From Rhyzopertha dominica (Eukaryota > Arthropoda > Insecta > Coleoptera > Bostrichidae): a stretch of 64,000 nucleotides of DNA. The notes beneath the pieces are model-generated. The model ran no database searches. It was not told the origin of the DNA and saw only the letters and a list, made by a program, of their open reading frames with translations. Position 1 is the stretch's first letter. Every line of letters starts with the position of its first letter. The stretch is from positions 10,292,001 to 10,356,000 of the forward strand of contig QCXZ01000001.1 in the NCBI GenBank assembly GCA_025024175.1, given 5' to 3'. A program made the translations under genes and the position numbers. This document shows, one piece after another, positions 1 through 12,109 of the stretch.

Positions 1-159
1 ATTCATTTCATTTGGTCTTACGGTTCTTCAGAAGAGTCCTAATCCTGCCTTCACTCTAAGAGTGAATCTATATTTTTCTCAAATTATTTAATGCCAATAC
101 CATTACCATATCTTTCTTCACCCGCATCAATTCAATNAATATTCCCTATCTACTCCTTC

Positions 160-560
160 CGGTAAACACCATCACCGAAAGCTCTTCTGATTATCTTCCG
201 CCCGCTAATTTCGCATGTACCGTACGGTCAAAAGCTCGCCCGCCCCAGCTAATAATCCGCTATCTGCGCTCGTTGCTCCTTCAAGACGTTCACCTCGGCG
301 CAAGCGCTCACCTCCGCCTCGCAAGAAGCGGACCTCCGCAACAATCAGTTCTTGACCGTGTGTCTCGCAGGATAACCGAGTGCGTAGGCCCGGCCTACGG
401 CGCTCCTCTGTGACAGACCGCGAAGTTTTCAACGAAAAATGCGAAAATAACGACTCGACGCGCGACTATGCGACCAGAAGCAGAGTGAGGGTTGGATAAC
501 AGTGACTTTCGGCAGTGGTTGCGACCCCCGGATAGCGGAATAACCGTAAGTACTATATGG
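160..560 (+). promoter_or_regulatory. CpG-rich candidate promoter and noncoding first exon
   Basis: This block is far richer in G, C and CpG than its surroundings. It contains an arthropod initiator-like TCAGTT at 345-350 with no clear TATA box. A very strong splice donor, ACC|GTAAGT, falls at 546. A transcript starting near 347 would give a noncoding exon of about 200 bases ending at 545. Two very short upstream reading frames start at 439 (3 codons) and 468 (6 codons). The coding start exon of chitin synthase at 46983 has its own acceptor just upstream of the ATG, so a 5' noncoding exon must exist somewhere. This is the best candidate on the + strand, but the link is inferred. It could instead serve another transcript. 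Confidence 0.4.
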
Positions 561-2077
561 TATAGCATCACAGCTGATCGCCCACCTGTTGTCAGCGGGA
601 ACGTGTGTAATTAAAATTCTCTCAGTTTCTAAGAGAAAGAACTTTCTCCGTCGTATGTGGAACGTGTGCTTGCTGCTTGCTTTTTAAATTTCCTCCGGGC
701 TTCCGAAACGACACAATACTAAGATTAAGTGGTTGTTTTATTTCGCGGTGTTGCGTTATGCACGTGGGAAAATGTCAACAAAGTAGGTCTGGGGAACAGA
801 GGTCCACGTTCCTTTTGTTGAAATTCGATTGATATTCCGCACGGGCAGTGCGGTCTACTTAATTTTTACGGGGTGCCGCCGCGGAGACTCGAACGCTCGA
901 TGAAGCGACGAACCCGATGATCCAAATGTTTATTTGGACGAGCGTGGGGAGCTAATCCCGCAATAGTTGAGGTATTTTAACGTTTTATACACCAACACAA
1001 CTTACTGATCTAGTATACTGGGCGTCTATTATAGTATAATGCCTTGTAGGTAGCTCCCAATTCTCTCATCAGAAGAAACAATAATGTTAGAGGTAAAAAT
1101 AAAGCAAATTTAAGTTAAAACGCCCGGAATTTATGAAAACCCACTGATATCTAGTTGACCTGCACATTTTCCAATAAGATGTCAAAATATGAAATCCAAA
1201 AATNGTATTTTGAATTTACTGTCAAAGTTCTTTCTGGGATAAAAAAGGGACAACTCTGTTCGATTTTTTGTTTATTAGCTACATATTTTTGAAAATCACA
1301 AAAATATTATTTCTGATGGCGTCATGCGGCTTTTCGGTAATTCGTTGTTTTTTTTTTAATTTAAGGCTATAACTCAATGCAATGCAAATATCGCTAAGAA
1401 CTTTTGCAGAAATTATCAACTTATAAACATAAGTATAACCAAAATTGATCAAACTATCAGTTTTGTTATCCTTATGTACTATAGGTAAAGATTTTAAATT
1501 GCCCCGTTCTTTAAAAAAAACCTTTTATGATTAGAATGTATTGCAGAAAATGATAGCAGAAGTTAAAAAGAGCGTCATTATTATATCATACCTACTTTCT
1601 CCTAATATTTTAAAAATAACAATAATGAAAACACAAATCAGTCTTTGTTATTATCAGCAAAGCGAATTTAACTAGTTACTATTAGTTATTCACTATGACT
1701 GATATTTTTGAAATCCATTTAGCTGAAACTATAAAGAACTATAAGAAAACTTGCAACAATATCCAATATTCCGCCTACTTTTCAAAACATGTTTGCTATT
1801 GACGTGAGTGCAGCTGAATATGATTTTATTAAGCTTCAATCATTATTGGTATTTGTATCACTATTGAAACTTATATCAAGATCAAAAAAATATGGACATT
1901 ATTATGGGTATCTGAACTATAAGCCTATTTAATAATTTTTAGCACTGATTAGTGATATGATATGCTTGACACAATAACAAACGAAAATATATAACCACTG
2001 CTCGGCCTCTTTAATATTCTTTCCTGGCTTGCTAGCTTGTTAAATAATTAATTTATGTCAAATCTTAACTTCTATGC
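561..2077. other. Putative start of intron 1, no gene seen
   Basis: GC-richer sequence continues to about 960 and then turns AT-rich. No reading frame resembles a known protein. If the exon at 347-545 is real, this is the 5' end of a very long intron. Such regions often carry proximal regulatory sites, but no specific site stands out. Confidence 0.4.
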
Positions 2078-4093
2078 ACATGGGCGTACCGAAAAGCCCC
2101 ATCCCCCCAGACCTGGATTGCCAACTCTGGGCCCTTCCGACCTGATTAATTAAGTACGCATTTACGAAATTGTAAATGAAGTAAAATCTATAGACAAGCG
2201 TATTTCACAATTTTCATCCAGAACTCATATTTGACCTATGCAAATGACATTCAATAAGTCGTTTTTCAAACGGTTTCCAAGCTTATTTTGGTCAGGAGTC
2301 ATAATACGATTTCTACTTTGTTCAGCTCTTCTAATATGTTTTCTTATAGGGATTGTTCAACTATGCATGATTCTGTTATGTGGAATACAGAGAATCTGTC
2401 ACATATTTGTATTTCGCGGTAACTCCAATCTTCTTAGTTCCAAATTTCAAAATTAATACAGAAAAACAAAACAAATAAAAAATATCAGTTATTTCAAGCA
2501 AAAAACCATCCCATCTAAGAGTTTCGAAAGTCTATTTAACGTCCGTTTTAGTAATCCAGTAGTATTAAGCAAGAATTAAAACCCGGTGTGCTGTTAAAAT
2601 GTTAGTATACAAGACTTTTTGAAAAACGGATTAAATATGTTTCAGTTTATTTAAATGAGGCTTAATTTGGTAAAAATATTAAGTGCTGGGTTAATTTTTG
2701 GAAGCAGTGCACTGGCGGACTACGGAGGTTGGTTCGACTTAAAAAAATAATAATAGCTAAATGAAAAATGTGACAATCAAATGAACCCAAAGGCTCAATC
2801 TAAATAAAAGATGGTATATTCTGTACTTATATACTGTCTTGCACAATTTTATGCAACTATCTAATTCTGATTTTACATAGTACCTACTCATAATGCGTAC
2901 AAAATCGTTGTCGAACATTGAGATGTAATATGCTATCATTTTAGTGATGTGTTGCGGTGTCTGGTTATTATCTAGCATTAATATAATCGACTCAAAAGCA
3001 CTATTTTTGATTTATGCCCGGGTCATTATTATAGCCAAACAGCAATAAGAAGTACTCAAAGATCTATTTAAAATATCAGATCAATGCGATCACGGTTTTT
3101 AATCCAAAATTTGCTAATATCCAAGTTTAATGGAGTATTATCGATGTTTCATTTCAGATGACGATATTGGGCGCTTTAAGCACATAAATTATGCATTTAT
3201 GATTAAAGTTAAAAACATAAATTACTTTTATGTCACATAAAAACTGCCGCAGAAGTAACAAGCGAAGTATAACTTACAATGCCATCGCAAGATTAATTGA
3301 TCATAAAGGAATACCTTTGTAAATAATTTATACTGTGCATTTAATTATTAAGCCCTGCAGATTTCAGTATAGTCAAGTAAATTCCGTAAAAAATTCTAAA
3401 ATACGTTTTTGGCGATATTGAGCCGTATTTTGCAAATCAATGACAGTCAGCAAGATGAATTATAATACATGGAAGGATTTTTGAGTACAATAACAAATAG
3501 TGGTTTTAAAATTATGCAGAAATTTGAGTAAAATTAGATGTATGAGTAAAAATTGTTAGAGATAAAACGACCATCAATTTAATGCTGATTGATGGAGCTT
3601 GGCCAGCTAACGCATAATGCTGGGGCTTATAACTTGTATTTTTATGTTCAACTAAGATTAGCTAAACCAGCAGCTTAAAACATTACAGTCTTAGGTACTG
3701 TTTCACGACCAGGTTGTTTCCTTGTTCTCAGTTTTGATAATTTTTTATCTAGGCTAGCTACCTATTCACTCCTAACTTAAATTTCTGAAGCTTCTAATGC
3801 AAAAAGTTGAAACTAAAAAGCGCATCGGTTAATTAATTAATATTTGATATGTGCGAATTCCAAATCATAAAACGTGGTTCTATTAGTTGATGCTTAAGGT
3901 GAAATTTATGTTTCTTTAGTACTTCGTTTGACATTACTATAGATTATGTGGATCACGGGTCTCTATTCTTCGAAATAAATGGAATCTACTCATCTTTTGT
4001 TAAACGTGATAGACATGAAACTGAATGCGCTAGATATCGCCTAACTGATATCATCAATAATTGAATTAGACCAAAAGCTGGGTACGCCCATGT
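2078..4093. mobile_element. Orphan 2.0-kb element with 13-bp terminal inverted repeats
   Basis: ACATGGGCGTACC at 2078-2090 is matched exactly in inverted orientation by GGTACGCCCATGT at 4081-4093. The pentamer CTATG occurs just outside both ends (2072-2076, with one extra C, and 4094-4098), as expected for a short target duplication. The interior is AT-rich and shows no recognisable transposase, so this would be a non-autonomous element or the remains of one. The superfamily is not identifiable from the termini alone. Confidence 0.5.
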
Positions 4094-4098
4094 CTATG

Positions 4099-5812
4099 AA
4101 ACTTCCAAAAACAGTCGCAACGGACTTCTTTAAAGTATAGCCGCATCACCTCCTAAGATTTAGCACAGTAAAACTACTTGCCAAATATAGGTCTAATTCT
4201 TTTCGAGACCTTTTTGCAACCTTGATGCATTGTAACATTTCAATTATTCCGGTTAATGTTTTGTGCAAGCTATTGCTATCGATATCACAACGCAACTGTA
4301 CCAATTTACATAATAGCTGAAACTTTCAAATACTAATTGCCATGCAACGAAATGCGATACAGATAACGGCTACAGATACGTATTGCACCTGCTCCTTATC
4401 CGAAACGAAAGTTTCTTACATTAATTCAGCTCACTTTACGACGCTGAATATGCGGTTATTGGCCAACTAAATCGCCCGCGGGGATCATAAACATTTAGTA
4501 TTTATCTGGTGAATAAAGGTGTCTATCAGACGAAAGATTTAATGGTTAGACTCAAGAATAACGGCCTAATTTAATTTAACAAAACAAAGTGATTAAACCA
4601 TCGTTTAACTAATAGCTTGCGAATGCGCTTCTGGTAATAAAAAAGTATTTACAAATTTCGCAACTTCATTTAAATTCGTTAGCTCTGCAGGCAGTAGTAA
4701 TCAGTTGCAAAAGACAACCAATTAAGGAGAACGACGGTACTATTAATTAAGGCAAACTTCCGCTATACGTAATACATATGGACCGCTTTGGTAGTTAGGT
4801 AGGATTTTTGATGTTATAACGTCATATTATTTTCCTGCAAATTTGTATAAGCTGTTAATATATATCTTGCACTTTTTAAACGAAGGACACCAATTTGCAT
4901 ATTCGTTCTTTTACGTGTATATATAGATAACCAGATCCAAAAAAACTAATTTTATGACATTTTGTTTACACTGAGCTAATTCGAATTTTGGTAGACTAGA
5001 CTATATGTGGAACACTACGGTAATTTTGGTTTCCTTTACGCTCATTTTTAGTATTTCCGAGGATCTAATTTTTCCATTTGTACATATATCTTTACCAAAG
5101 ACAAAATATAATGAAAACAGTAAACAGGCAACAAATGCATGTGTATAATAACCAAACAATGAAGGTGTGATAAAGAGAACTGGCTTTAAGGTGGCAATTT
5201 TTGCCTTCAATTTATTAAATAATATTTCTGGACCTAAATTATTACAAACCGCTGTGTAGCAACGCTAATCTCCTTGCTAAACAATCAATTCAAGTAAAAA
5301 ATAATGAATCGTAATGTCGTGTTCAGATAATAAATTAACATCGAGAAAGCGCCAAGCATAATCAATGGTCGGATGTAAGCTGTCATGTCATTACTATTAG
5401 AAAGGCGTAATGAGACGATACGATCGTAACAACATTATTTTCTCAAATCGCATTGAGGACATCTTCAACTATCAAGACTTTCAAAGCTGCATCTCTTTTC
5501 GAACTTTCTGCGAATCTTTGTATTTCGCGTCACGCACAGCGTACATGACACCTCAAGTCAAGTACATATACTTTATGCAAACAATTGTTTTCGTAGCAAA
5601 CTGAAAGAGAATCTGATGGCCAGATTACCGCGAAGACTTTACAGCTCAGCCAGGCGCGACCGAGGTCTTTAGAACATGGGAGTAGGTTAATAGAATTTTA
5701 ACAGTGGCAATGGGGACGACATGGGCCATTTAGGAGAAGATTCAGATAAGAAATCGCCGAAAAAAGAGTAGAAATGATGTTATCATACCATAAACCCAGG
5801 TTAGCTTTCTTG
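4099..5812. other. AT-rich putative intronic DNA, nothing recognised
   Basis: No reading frame here resembles a protein family and no repeat shared with the rest of the window was noticed. The short frames at 5001-5210 and 5410-5604 look like chance openings. Confidence 0.4.
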
Positions 5813-5814
5813 TA

Positions 5815-6577
5815 CGAGGGTCATGTAAAAATTCCTGCACACAACAATGCAACTCGCAAATGAAACGTATATTTTTAAAAATTGCAATCAAGTCATTGAA
5901 TATAATCCCTTTGCATATCCAAAACACGTTGCCTTCGCTTCGGTAGTATTGCAATGTCGTTAAATATGCCATTTTTGTCAAGATGTTTCAGCAGTTGCAA
6001 CGCATGTGTATTGTAGGGCTTTTATCCTCCTTTGACTCACGCTGCTTTATGCGATTACGTCACTGTCTTTCATATCTCGCCTACACTTTTGGAATCATGC
6101 ATTTAAATTTTCTACAAAGAAGACAAATACATTTGTCTTTTGGTCTATTGCTTGTTTGCCCAAACGGTCTTTTTCGCTGCGTATTGTCGGTAGCAGTATG
6201 AGGACTCCAACTTCTGTGGTCGTCTTTAACACTAGTCCAACGCTCTAGATGCTTACTCCATCAAGATACTGTTGAACTAGTCACAACCAACTCCTGGCAA
6301 GGTTCTTGTAACGCAACGTGAATTTCGGCAATCATTTTTTGCAGAGTGTTTGAATTTTGATATACGCACATGAATCCGCTACAGTGACGCGTTCTATTGC
6401 ATCAAACCACCCCGATTTGAGAATTTTTTACACATAAACTAAGTGAACTACTCGCACTCTATATATAAATAAGTGGTGTCCCAATGATAGACTTTTATAA
6501 TTTGACAGCCCTTGTCTTTTCACCATCGCCAGTTCAGCGCCAGCTTGATATGTGCAGGAATTATGACATGACCCTCG
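5815..6577 (-). mobile_element. Internally deleted mariner, copy A, with both ends
   Basis: The ends are terminal inverted repeats of about 28 bp: CGAGGGTCATGTAAAAATTC from 5815 and its near-complement ending ACCCTCG at 6577. TA lies outside both ends (5813-5814 and 6578-6579), the Tc1/mariner target signature. Read on the minus strand, the interior keeps remnants of the transposase N-terminus joined to its C-terminal end, with the catalytic middle largely missing and many stops. Compared with copies C and D it also lacks about 130 bp around 6020-6030. It cannot encode an active transposase and would have moved only in trans. Related copies are near 36.6, 45.4 and 55.7 kb. Confidence 0.8.
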
Positions 6578-6939
6578 TATGTTTTATTAAACAATTGAAA
6601 TCCATATTACTATATATTCATTGTTTATCAGTTTGCAATTCTGTTGAAACCAACGATTCAGGTCTTGTTTTTGTTTTTCGGACAATTTTCCTCTGGTGAC
6701 GTTTTTCATCTTATGATTTTACTGGTTTAGTTGTTAGACAAACATCTAGTAAAAAATAACCAATAAAGGTTATTTGCAGAGAAAGAATAACCGATATTAT
6801 TACACCAACCATACTAATTTTAGCTGTGTAATCTTTCGAAGTTGATCGCTGACAATAAATACTGCACCAACTAACACAACTCCTTCAATTATTACAACAG
6901 CAAACTAAGATTTGAATTGCACGTTGAAGATATAATACA

Positions 6940-7652
6940 GCGCTCGCTCAGAAACTTAGGTTTTATTTTTAGATCCACAACTAAATTTACCAATATAAAA
7001 TCATTTAAAATTCTCTATGATACCTTGGTGCTTGGTGCGCAGCCATCTAGAGTATGCCAGTGTCTTCTGGAATCCGTTGTATTACAAATACATTAACCGA
7101 ATTGTACGCGTACAAAAACAATTCATTGGTAAGCTTAATTACAAGTTTACCAGAGATCTCCACACCTTGACTTACGAATACAACTTAAAAAAGCACAATA
7201 TGACAAGCTTAAGCAAACGACGCGAGAATTTTTATATTATCTTTCTGTACAAGGTAGGTAACTCATTGTTGTCAACGTCTTTAATTAGTCACGTAAATAT
7301 TAATACTCCCCAATGCCCTCTTGGGACTAAGAATACATTTCATGTTTGCATTTGCAACACAAGTCACTGCCAAAATTAACCGTTATATCGTGTAATTTAC
7401 ACTTATAACTCGGCTTATACTCATCTCGATATTTTTTCACTATAAAAAAATCTCTTAAAAAGATCTTAAAAGAACCATAACTATAATTGCTAAACTGTTA
7501 AAAATAACATTTCAGATGTAACTTATTCAATCACAACTGCTCTCACCCCTAATTACTTCATTTAAATACGCTACCTAGTGCTTTCCTGCTTTTGGATTCT
7601 CTGAATCTGTTGGAAAGTCAATGTAATAAAAAAATAAAATAAAATAAAATGT
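6940..7652 (+). mobile_element. 5'-truncated LINE, C-terminal end plus 3' tail
   Basis: Translation of 7017-7379 contains SHLEYASVFWNP followed by a basic VQKQF segment and SLSKRRENF. This is the typical C-terminal region after the reverse transcriptase in jockey/CR1-type non-LTR retrotransposons. The upstream frame (6950-7015) matches the preceding part (LRNLGF) with a frame change. After the stop there is a 3' untranslated stretch ending in a (TAAAA)n-like tail at about 7628-7650, as expected for the LINE 3' end. The endonuclease and the catalytic reverse transcriptase motifs are absent, so this is a dead-on-arrival 5' truncation. Confidence 0.75.
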
Positions 7653-7659
7653 AATATCA

Positions 7660-9930
7660 CTTTTGTACTGCTAATAAAAAGAGTAGTATCATCCCCAACC
7701 CTACCAATTATCCAAGGGGTTGATTAACAATGATTTCAAAATCTTATCGGATTTATCTACTACATACAACACCCGCCAATCAAATATGTGGTCCTTGTTT
7801 TTGGTAGCTCAAACTAACCTTCTTACGTCTAGAAATTAACTACTTTAATACACCAATTTTCAAGAAATGGTATAATCTAGGTTAAATGTTGGCCAATACA
7901 CTAAAATTTCACGCTCATATTAAATTGACGAATTAGTTACTCTGTTTTTTCGGACTCTTTTTACAAACGCATTGTTATTTGAAATTCCTACATTCTTTTT
8001 TATTCGTGGTAAAGAGATATTTACTGTTTACACAATAAATAGTTTATGGCGTCTGTCTAATTACAAAGAAAGTCAGAAATAAACTTTGATATCATAAAGG
8101 CAACAAACAGATTTCTTCTCCAATTGCATTATATTTTAAATATATAGGAAGATCTATAAACAAACTAGTAAATTCAAGTTGACATTACCTAAGGTGTAAA
8201 TAGCTATGACATTTAATTTACACGTCCTTTCAAACTTGCGTTAATTTACAGATAGAAATCTTTCGCCGTATTAATTGTGTTAAAAAGGCTTTATTTGCTT
8301 GAACGAAAAATCATTTTTATAAATAAATAGTTAAAAATATTAGCATGAAATAAAAAATACTTTATTTTTAATTCAAAGAAGCATAAGATAAGTGCGAAAA
8401 TTATACGCCACAAGATCAACGTCTCTACCAATTATAGTGTCATTTTATTTATGTGAATTTAGAAAGTATACAGTTTAGTATGTTGTCAAACTGAATGACA
8501 AAAATTGTGAAAAAAATGCGTTGCATAAGATAGAAGTACTCCGCAGGAAACAAAAAAAAATAAAACAACTGTTTGTGCTTATCAACATTTATATCGAGTA
8601 TACTATCAAATTCAAGTGTGGCTAGGCAATCAACTAGACTCGGAAGACTTGCTCCAGAAAAACATTTTAACTTCATTTTTTGTAACTGCCAAAAGGATTG
8701 TAGCGCAAACTGTGGGTGCAAAAAAGAATTGCTCCAATGTTAAATCATACGCAACAGATGAAGATTCATATGTTATCAATGAGCAGACAATTCTTTCTTA
8801 GAGCAATTTATGGATGTCAAGCAAAAAGAAGAAGAATAAGAAAGCGAAGAATATATTACTAATATATATAAAATGTCTAATAAAACTAAACCATAGATCG
8901 TGGAGCATAACAACCGGAAAGCCAAGTCAGAAAAATGTGCCAAATGTATGCATATTTGTATGATCGTAGAAAGAAAGTTGAAATGATGCTTTTGATCTTT
9001 GACCTTTGAATAACTTTTTTAACTGACGGATTGGTGGAAATTTTTTACGCTGTGTTTGTAATAATGCACAAGCTCTATGGGTGTTACTAAAAATTCAAAT
9101 GTCAATTTGGCTGCACTACTAGAAGTTTTACGTAATCACTTTCCAACACTGATTCTAGAGTAGCACCTTGAAAGTAGTTTAACATTTCCTTATTTTACGT
9201 GCATATCAATTAAACAGTCATTAATTAACATAATTCAGTAACGATATTGAAAATGATAAATGTCGATGCAATATATTTCTCTCAACAGTTATCGGTAATT
9301 ACAGTTCCATGTAACAAATAACAAAGCAAATCACCACAAGGGACTAGGATTGTGTTCTTTTACGTATAAAATCCCAAAACCAACCAAATGAAATATTAAA
9401 AATATATCATGAAGTCACAAAAACCTAACACGCTCGTTTAAAGTTAACTTAATACTTCCATCGTAGCATCATCATAGTCACATAGTTGTGCGGTACGATG
9501 CTAACAAACAGTAGAGACAAAATAAGGCAAAAAATTGTTGCTAGGCGACAGACACCAGGTTTTTGTAACAGATTAATAACTTAGACTAGAGTACCTGCAA
9601 CTGATATTGATATCGATATTGTACATTAGTATGAATCAATTTTTTTACTAAATATCACAAACAAGCTAATTTTCGCCCCCATGTCATTTTTTATTTATTT
9701 ATAAATAATATAAGCAACGCTTAGTTCAAATGGTTTTTGTCGTATTTTTATAACCGATTACATAATGAAAAACTATCTTATACCAAAGTTATCCTAATTT
9801 TCAGGCTACATATCACACATATTATTTAGAACGTCCAGTATATTATACCTTTGCTTCAAATTATCTTTCACATATTAAGCAGGCGCAATAACCCTATTTT
9901 TACAAAAAAAAATTGCATGTGCTGATTTAT
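7660..9930. other. AT-rich putative intronic DNA, nothing recognised
   Basis: No protein similarity or element ends were recognised. The overlapping small frames at 8449-8721 (minus) and 8616-8801 (plus) have no motif I know. An A/G-rich run lies near 8818-8850. Confidence 0.4.
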
Positions 9931-9936
9931 ACTAAT

Positions 9937-10337
9937 TAAATGCATATTTTGGCAGTTAAGCTGTCATCTTCAGTAGAAGTATTCGGGTTTATTAACCGGA
10001 GGATCTCTCCTCATCAATATCTTAGAGGAAGTGGAGTTAGGTCAACAGATCATCATTATTTATACTTTGTAAATTTCACGCTTGAATAAATTCTATATCT
10101 AGCTAGTTCGAACAATCGGACCTAAATCTGAATTCATTAAAACATCTCTATTTCTTTGGATAAAGATGCAACATTCAAAGAAATCAAGTATAACTAGGGA
10201 TGTTTTGTTGACCTTTCTCCACTTCCATTGAGAATTTGATGAAGAGAATTTCCTCCTGTAAATCCAGCCAAATATTTCACGCAGTCGCTTTATTTTCTAC
10301 TGGAGATGACAGCTTAGCTGCCGAAATACGTATTTTT
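9937..10337. repeat. Foldback element with long imperfect inverted arms
   Basis: The left arm (about 9937-10077) reads GGCAGTTAAGCTGTCATCTT, and the right arm (about 10185-10337) carries its complement, AGATGACAGCTTAGCTGCC. Similarity continues inward through GGAAGTGGAG..AGGTCAACA in both arms, leaving a spacer of about 105 bp. The arms are about 140-150 bp with scattered mismatches. No coding capacity is present. It may be a foldback DNA transposon or two head-to-head copies of a short repeat. Transcribed within an intron it would form a long hairpin. Confidence 0.7.
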
Positions 10338-10345
10338 CTAAACTG

Positions 10346-11660
10346 CTATGGTAAGGGTTGTTTTATATATCATTTAGATTTAGATTCTTATTTCAATTCC
10401 CAATCGCATGCATAACTTTCTCCCCTGCGGCTTTCGCAAACGAACACGCGAGCTAATCAAATATTAAGACGTTCATCGACGTCCAAATTGATGCCCATCG
10501 CTCCGGCACACAATTATCAATTACACTCCGTTCCGCATCCTGCTACCGACACCACCCAAAAGAAAGTCCCAATTGTATCCTCCACAATTAAAAGATCGAC
10601 AGCCATGTGGTAACGCAGTATCATCAAATTTTTACGCGCGGATGATCATCAGATAATTAGAGGTGCCTTGGCGGCGTGAAGATACAATCTAAACACGCGA
10701 ACCGACAACTATGGGGCTGAATGGGGACTTTAATATACGTGTAAAAAAATCGCATCTGATCTGTATCTGGCGGTGAAAGTGGGTCATAGCAGCCGTACAA
10801 GAAGCCGAGTTGCGTGTCAATGCGATCGAAACGGCTTATTCGATATTTTTCTGGTTATAGAAATTTCGATTGGTAAAGGCACGTCCGAGAGAAGGAATGA
10901 GAGGAATTGTTTGGTTTTTCGGGTGTTATGGGAAGTTATGCAAGTGTTATGTTGGATGAAAGTTTTGGTGGTGGCGTTTTTCTGATTTATATAATCTGCA
11001 TATTATGTAATATGTAAACAAATGTTTAAGATGAGGATATGGAAGACCGAAAAGTTACAAAAACGGTTAAATGGGGAAAAATAGGCGCGCGGTAAAGAAA
11101 AGTTATTTAAAGTTATAAAAATTGTCCACTTTTTCTTCTCTACAAGAGACGGTATACAATTTTTTAATGAAACGTTTCTTTTCGAAAAACCAGACTTAAT
11201 TTTTTCAGCTGTATTAGATAGCACTACAAATTCACGCGACGTTCGGCACAATGATATTTTGGCACAGAAGAAATGCTTTGAAACCATGACGACAAAAATT
11301 AACGATTCTTAATCAAGATAAGTGCGTTTAATATAAGATTACTTCATGTCATGTACTCATTACATACGTTTTCGATGCATGATACCCATGAAATGATGTC
11401 GGGATAAACGCTCACAAGTCAAACAAAATTATGCTTCAAACTAAATTTGTTTTAATTGGGGAACGCATTCAAACACACTTACACAATTTGGTTTCTAAGA
11501 TGAAGACATAAACATTACAAATTCTGTCTCATAACCTTTTTTATCAAGATTTTGAAGACATAATAACGTTTACACAGAAAGTATACAAGCAGCACTTTAA
11601 CATATTTAAATTTGAGAAATCCAAAATCATAAAACATAGTTAAAACAAACGTCAACAACA
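10346..11660. other. Non-coding stretch with a GC-richer block
   Basis: Bases 10430-10760 are clearly richer in G, C and CpG than their surroundings and look like unique sequence. They include several homeodomain-type TAATTA/ATCAATTA cores. No coding potential was found. The remainder to 11660 is AT-rich. The minus-strand frame at 11003-11287 matches nothing I know. Confidence 0.4.
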
Positions 11661-11667
11661 CTGCGAT

Positions 11668-12105
11668 AAACCTGTCAAAAAGGAGTCTCTCAGATGCTGC
11701 TGTACATAATTTAGCGAAGGGGATGAACTTTGCTGTATCGCCACGGACAATTCCAAAAGTGGAGATAATGTCATCTGTGGAATCTTGAATAAGACTGCTT
11801 CCGAAAGATCAAACGCCGGATAAGATTAGGATGGATGTATGCCACGCCATTAGAAATGCACGTACGCCAAAACCTAATTTGACATCTCAGCAAATGAAGG
11901 CTCTTAAGGGTTTGAACACAGATATATTCATTATAGTTACTAGCCATAGATATTTTGAGGTTCTCGTCTTTGACAAAGATTACAGGCGGAATCGCAACGT
12001 CAAATTAATAATTTTTTGTCAGTGTCTTATAGTGACACCGATCCTTCCAAAAACGCTGAAAGCATTCACTCTCGAATGTCCAAAATTATTTTCGCCATTA
12101 TTATA
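11668..12105 (+). pseudogene. Penelope-like retroelement fragment (pre-RT region)
   Basis: From 11669 one frame reads NLSKRSLSDAAV and KGMNFAVSPRTIPKVEI up to a TGA. After a frame change it continues LLPKDQTPDKIRM, RNARTPKPNLTSQQMKALKG and then NTDIFIIV. This succession (KGLNFA, PxxIP, a run of KPNL, then the block before an expected PADKG motif) is what I recall upstream of the reverse transcriptase in Penelope-like elements of arthropods. The reading degrades after FIIV, and the catalytic motifs and the GIY-YIG endonuclease are absent. Assignment to Penelope rather than another retroelement rests on memory of this block, so it is moderate. Confidence 0.6.
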
Positions 12106-12109
12106 ATTA

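Noticed and set aside
205..432. Minus-strand frame in the CpG-rich block
   Set aside because: Its arginine-rich content reflects GC-rich DNA with few stops. No domain was recognised.
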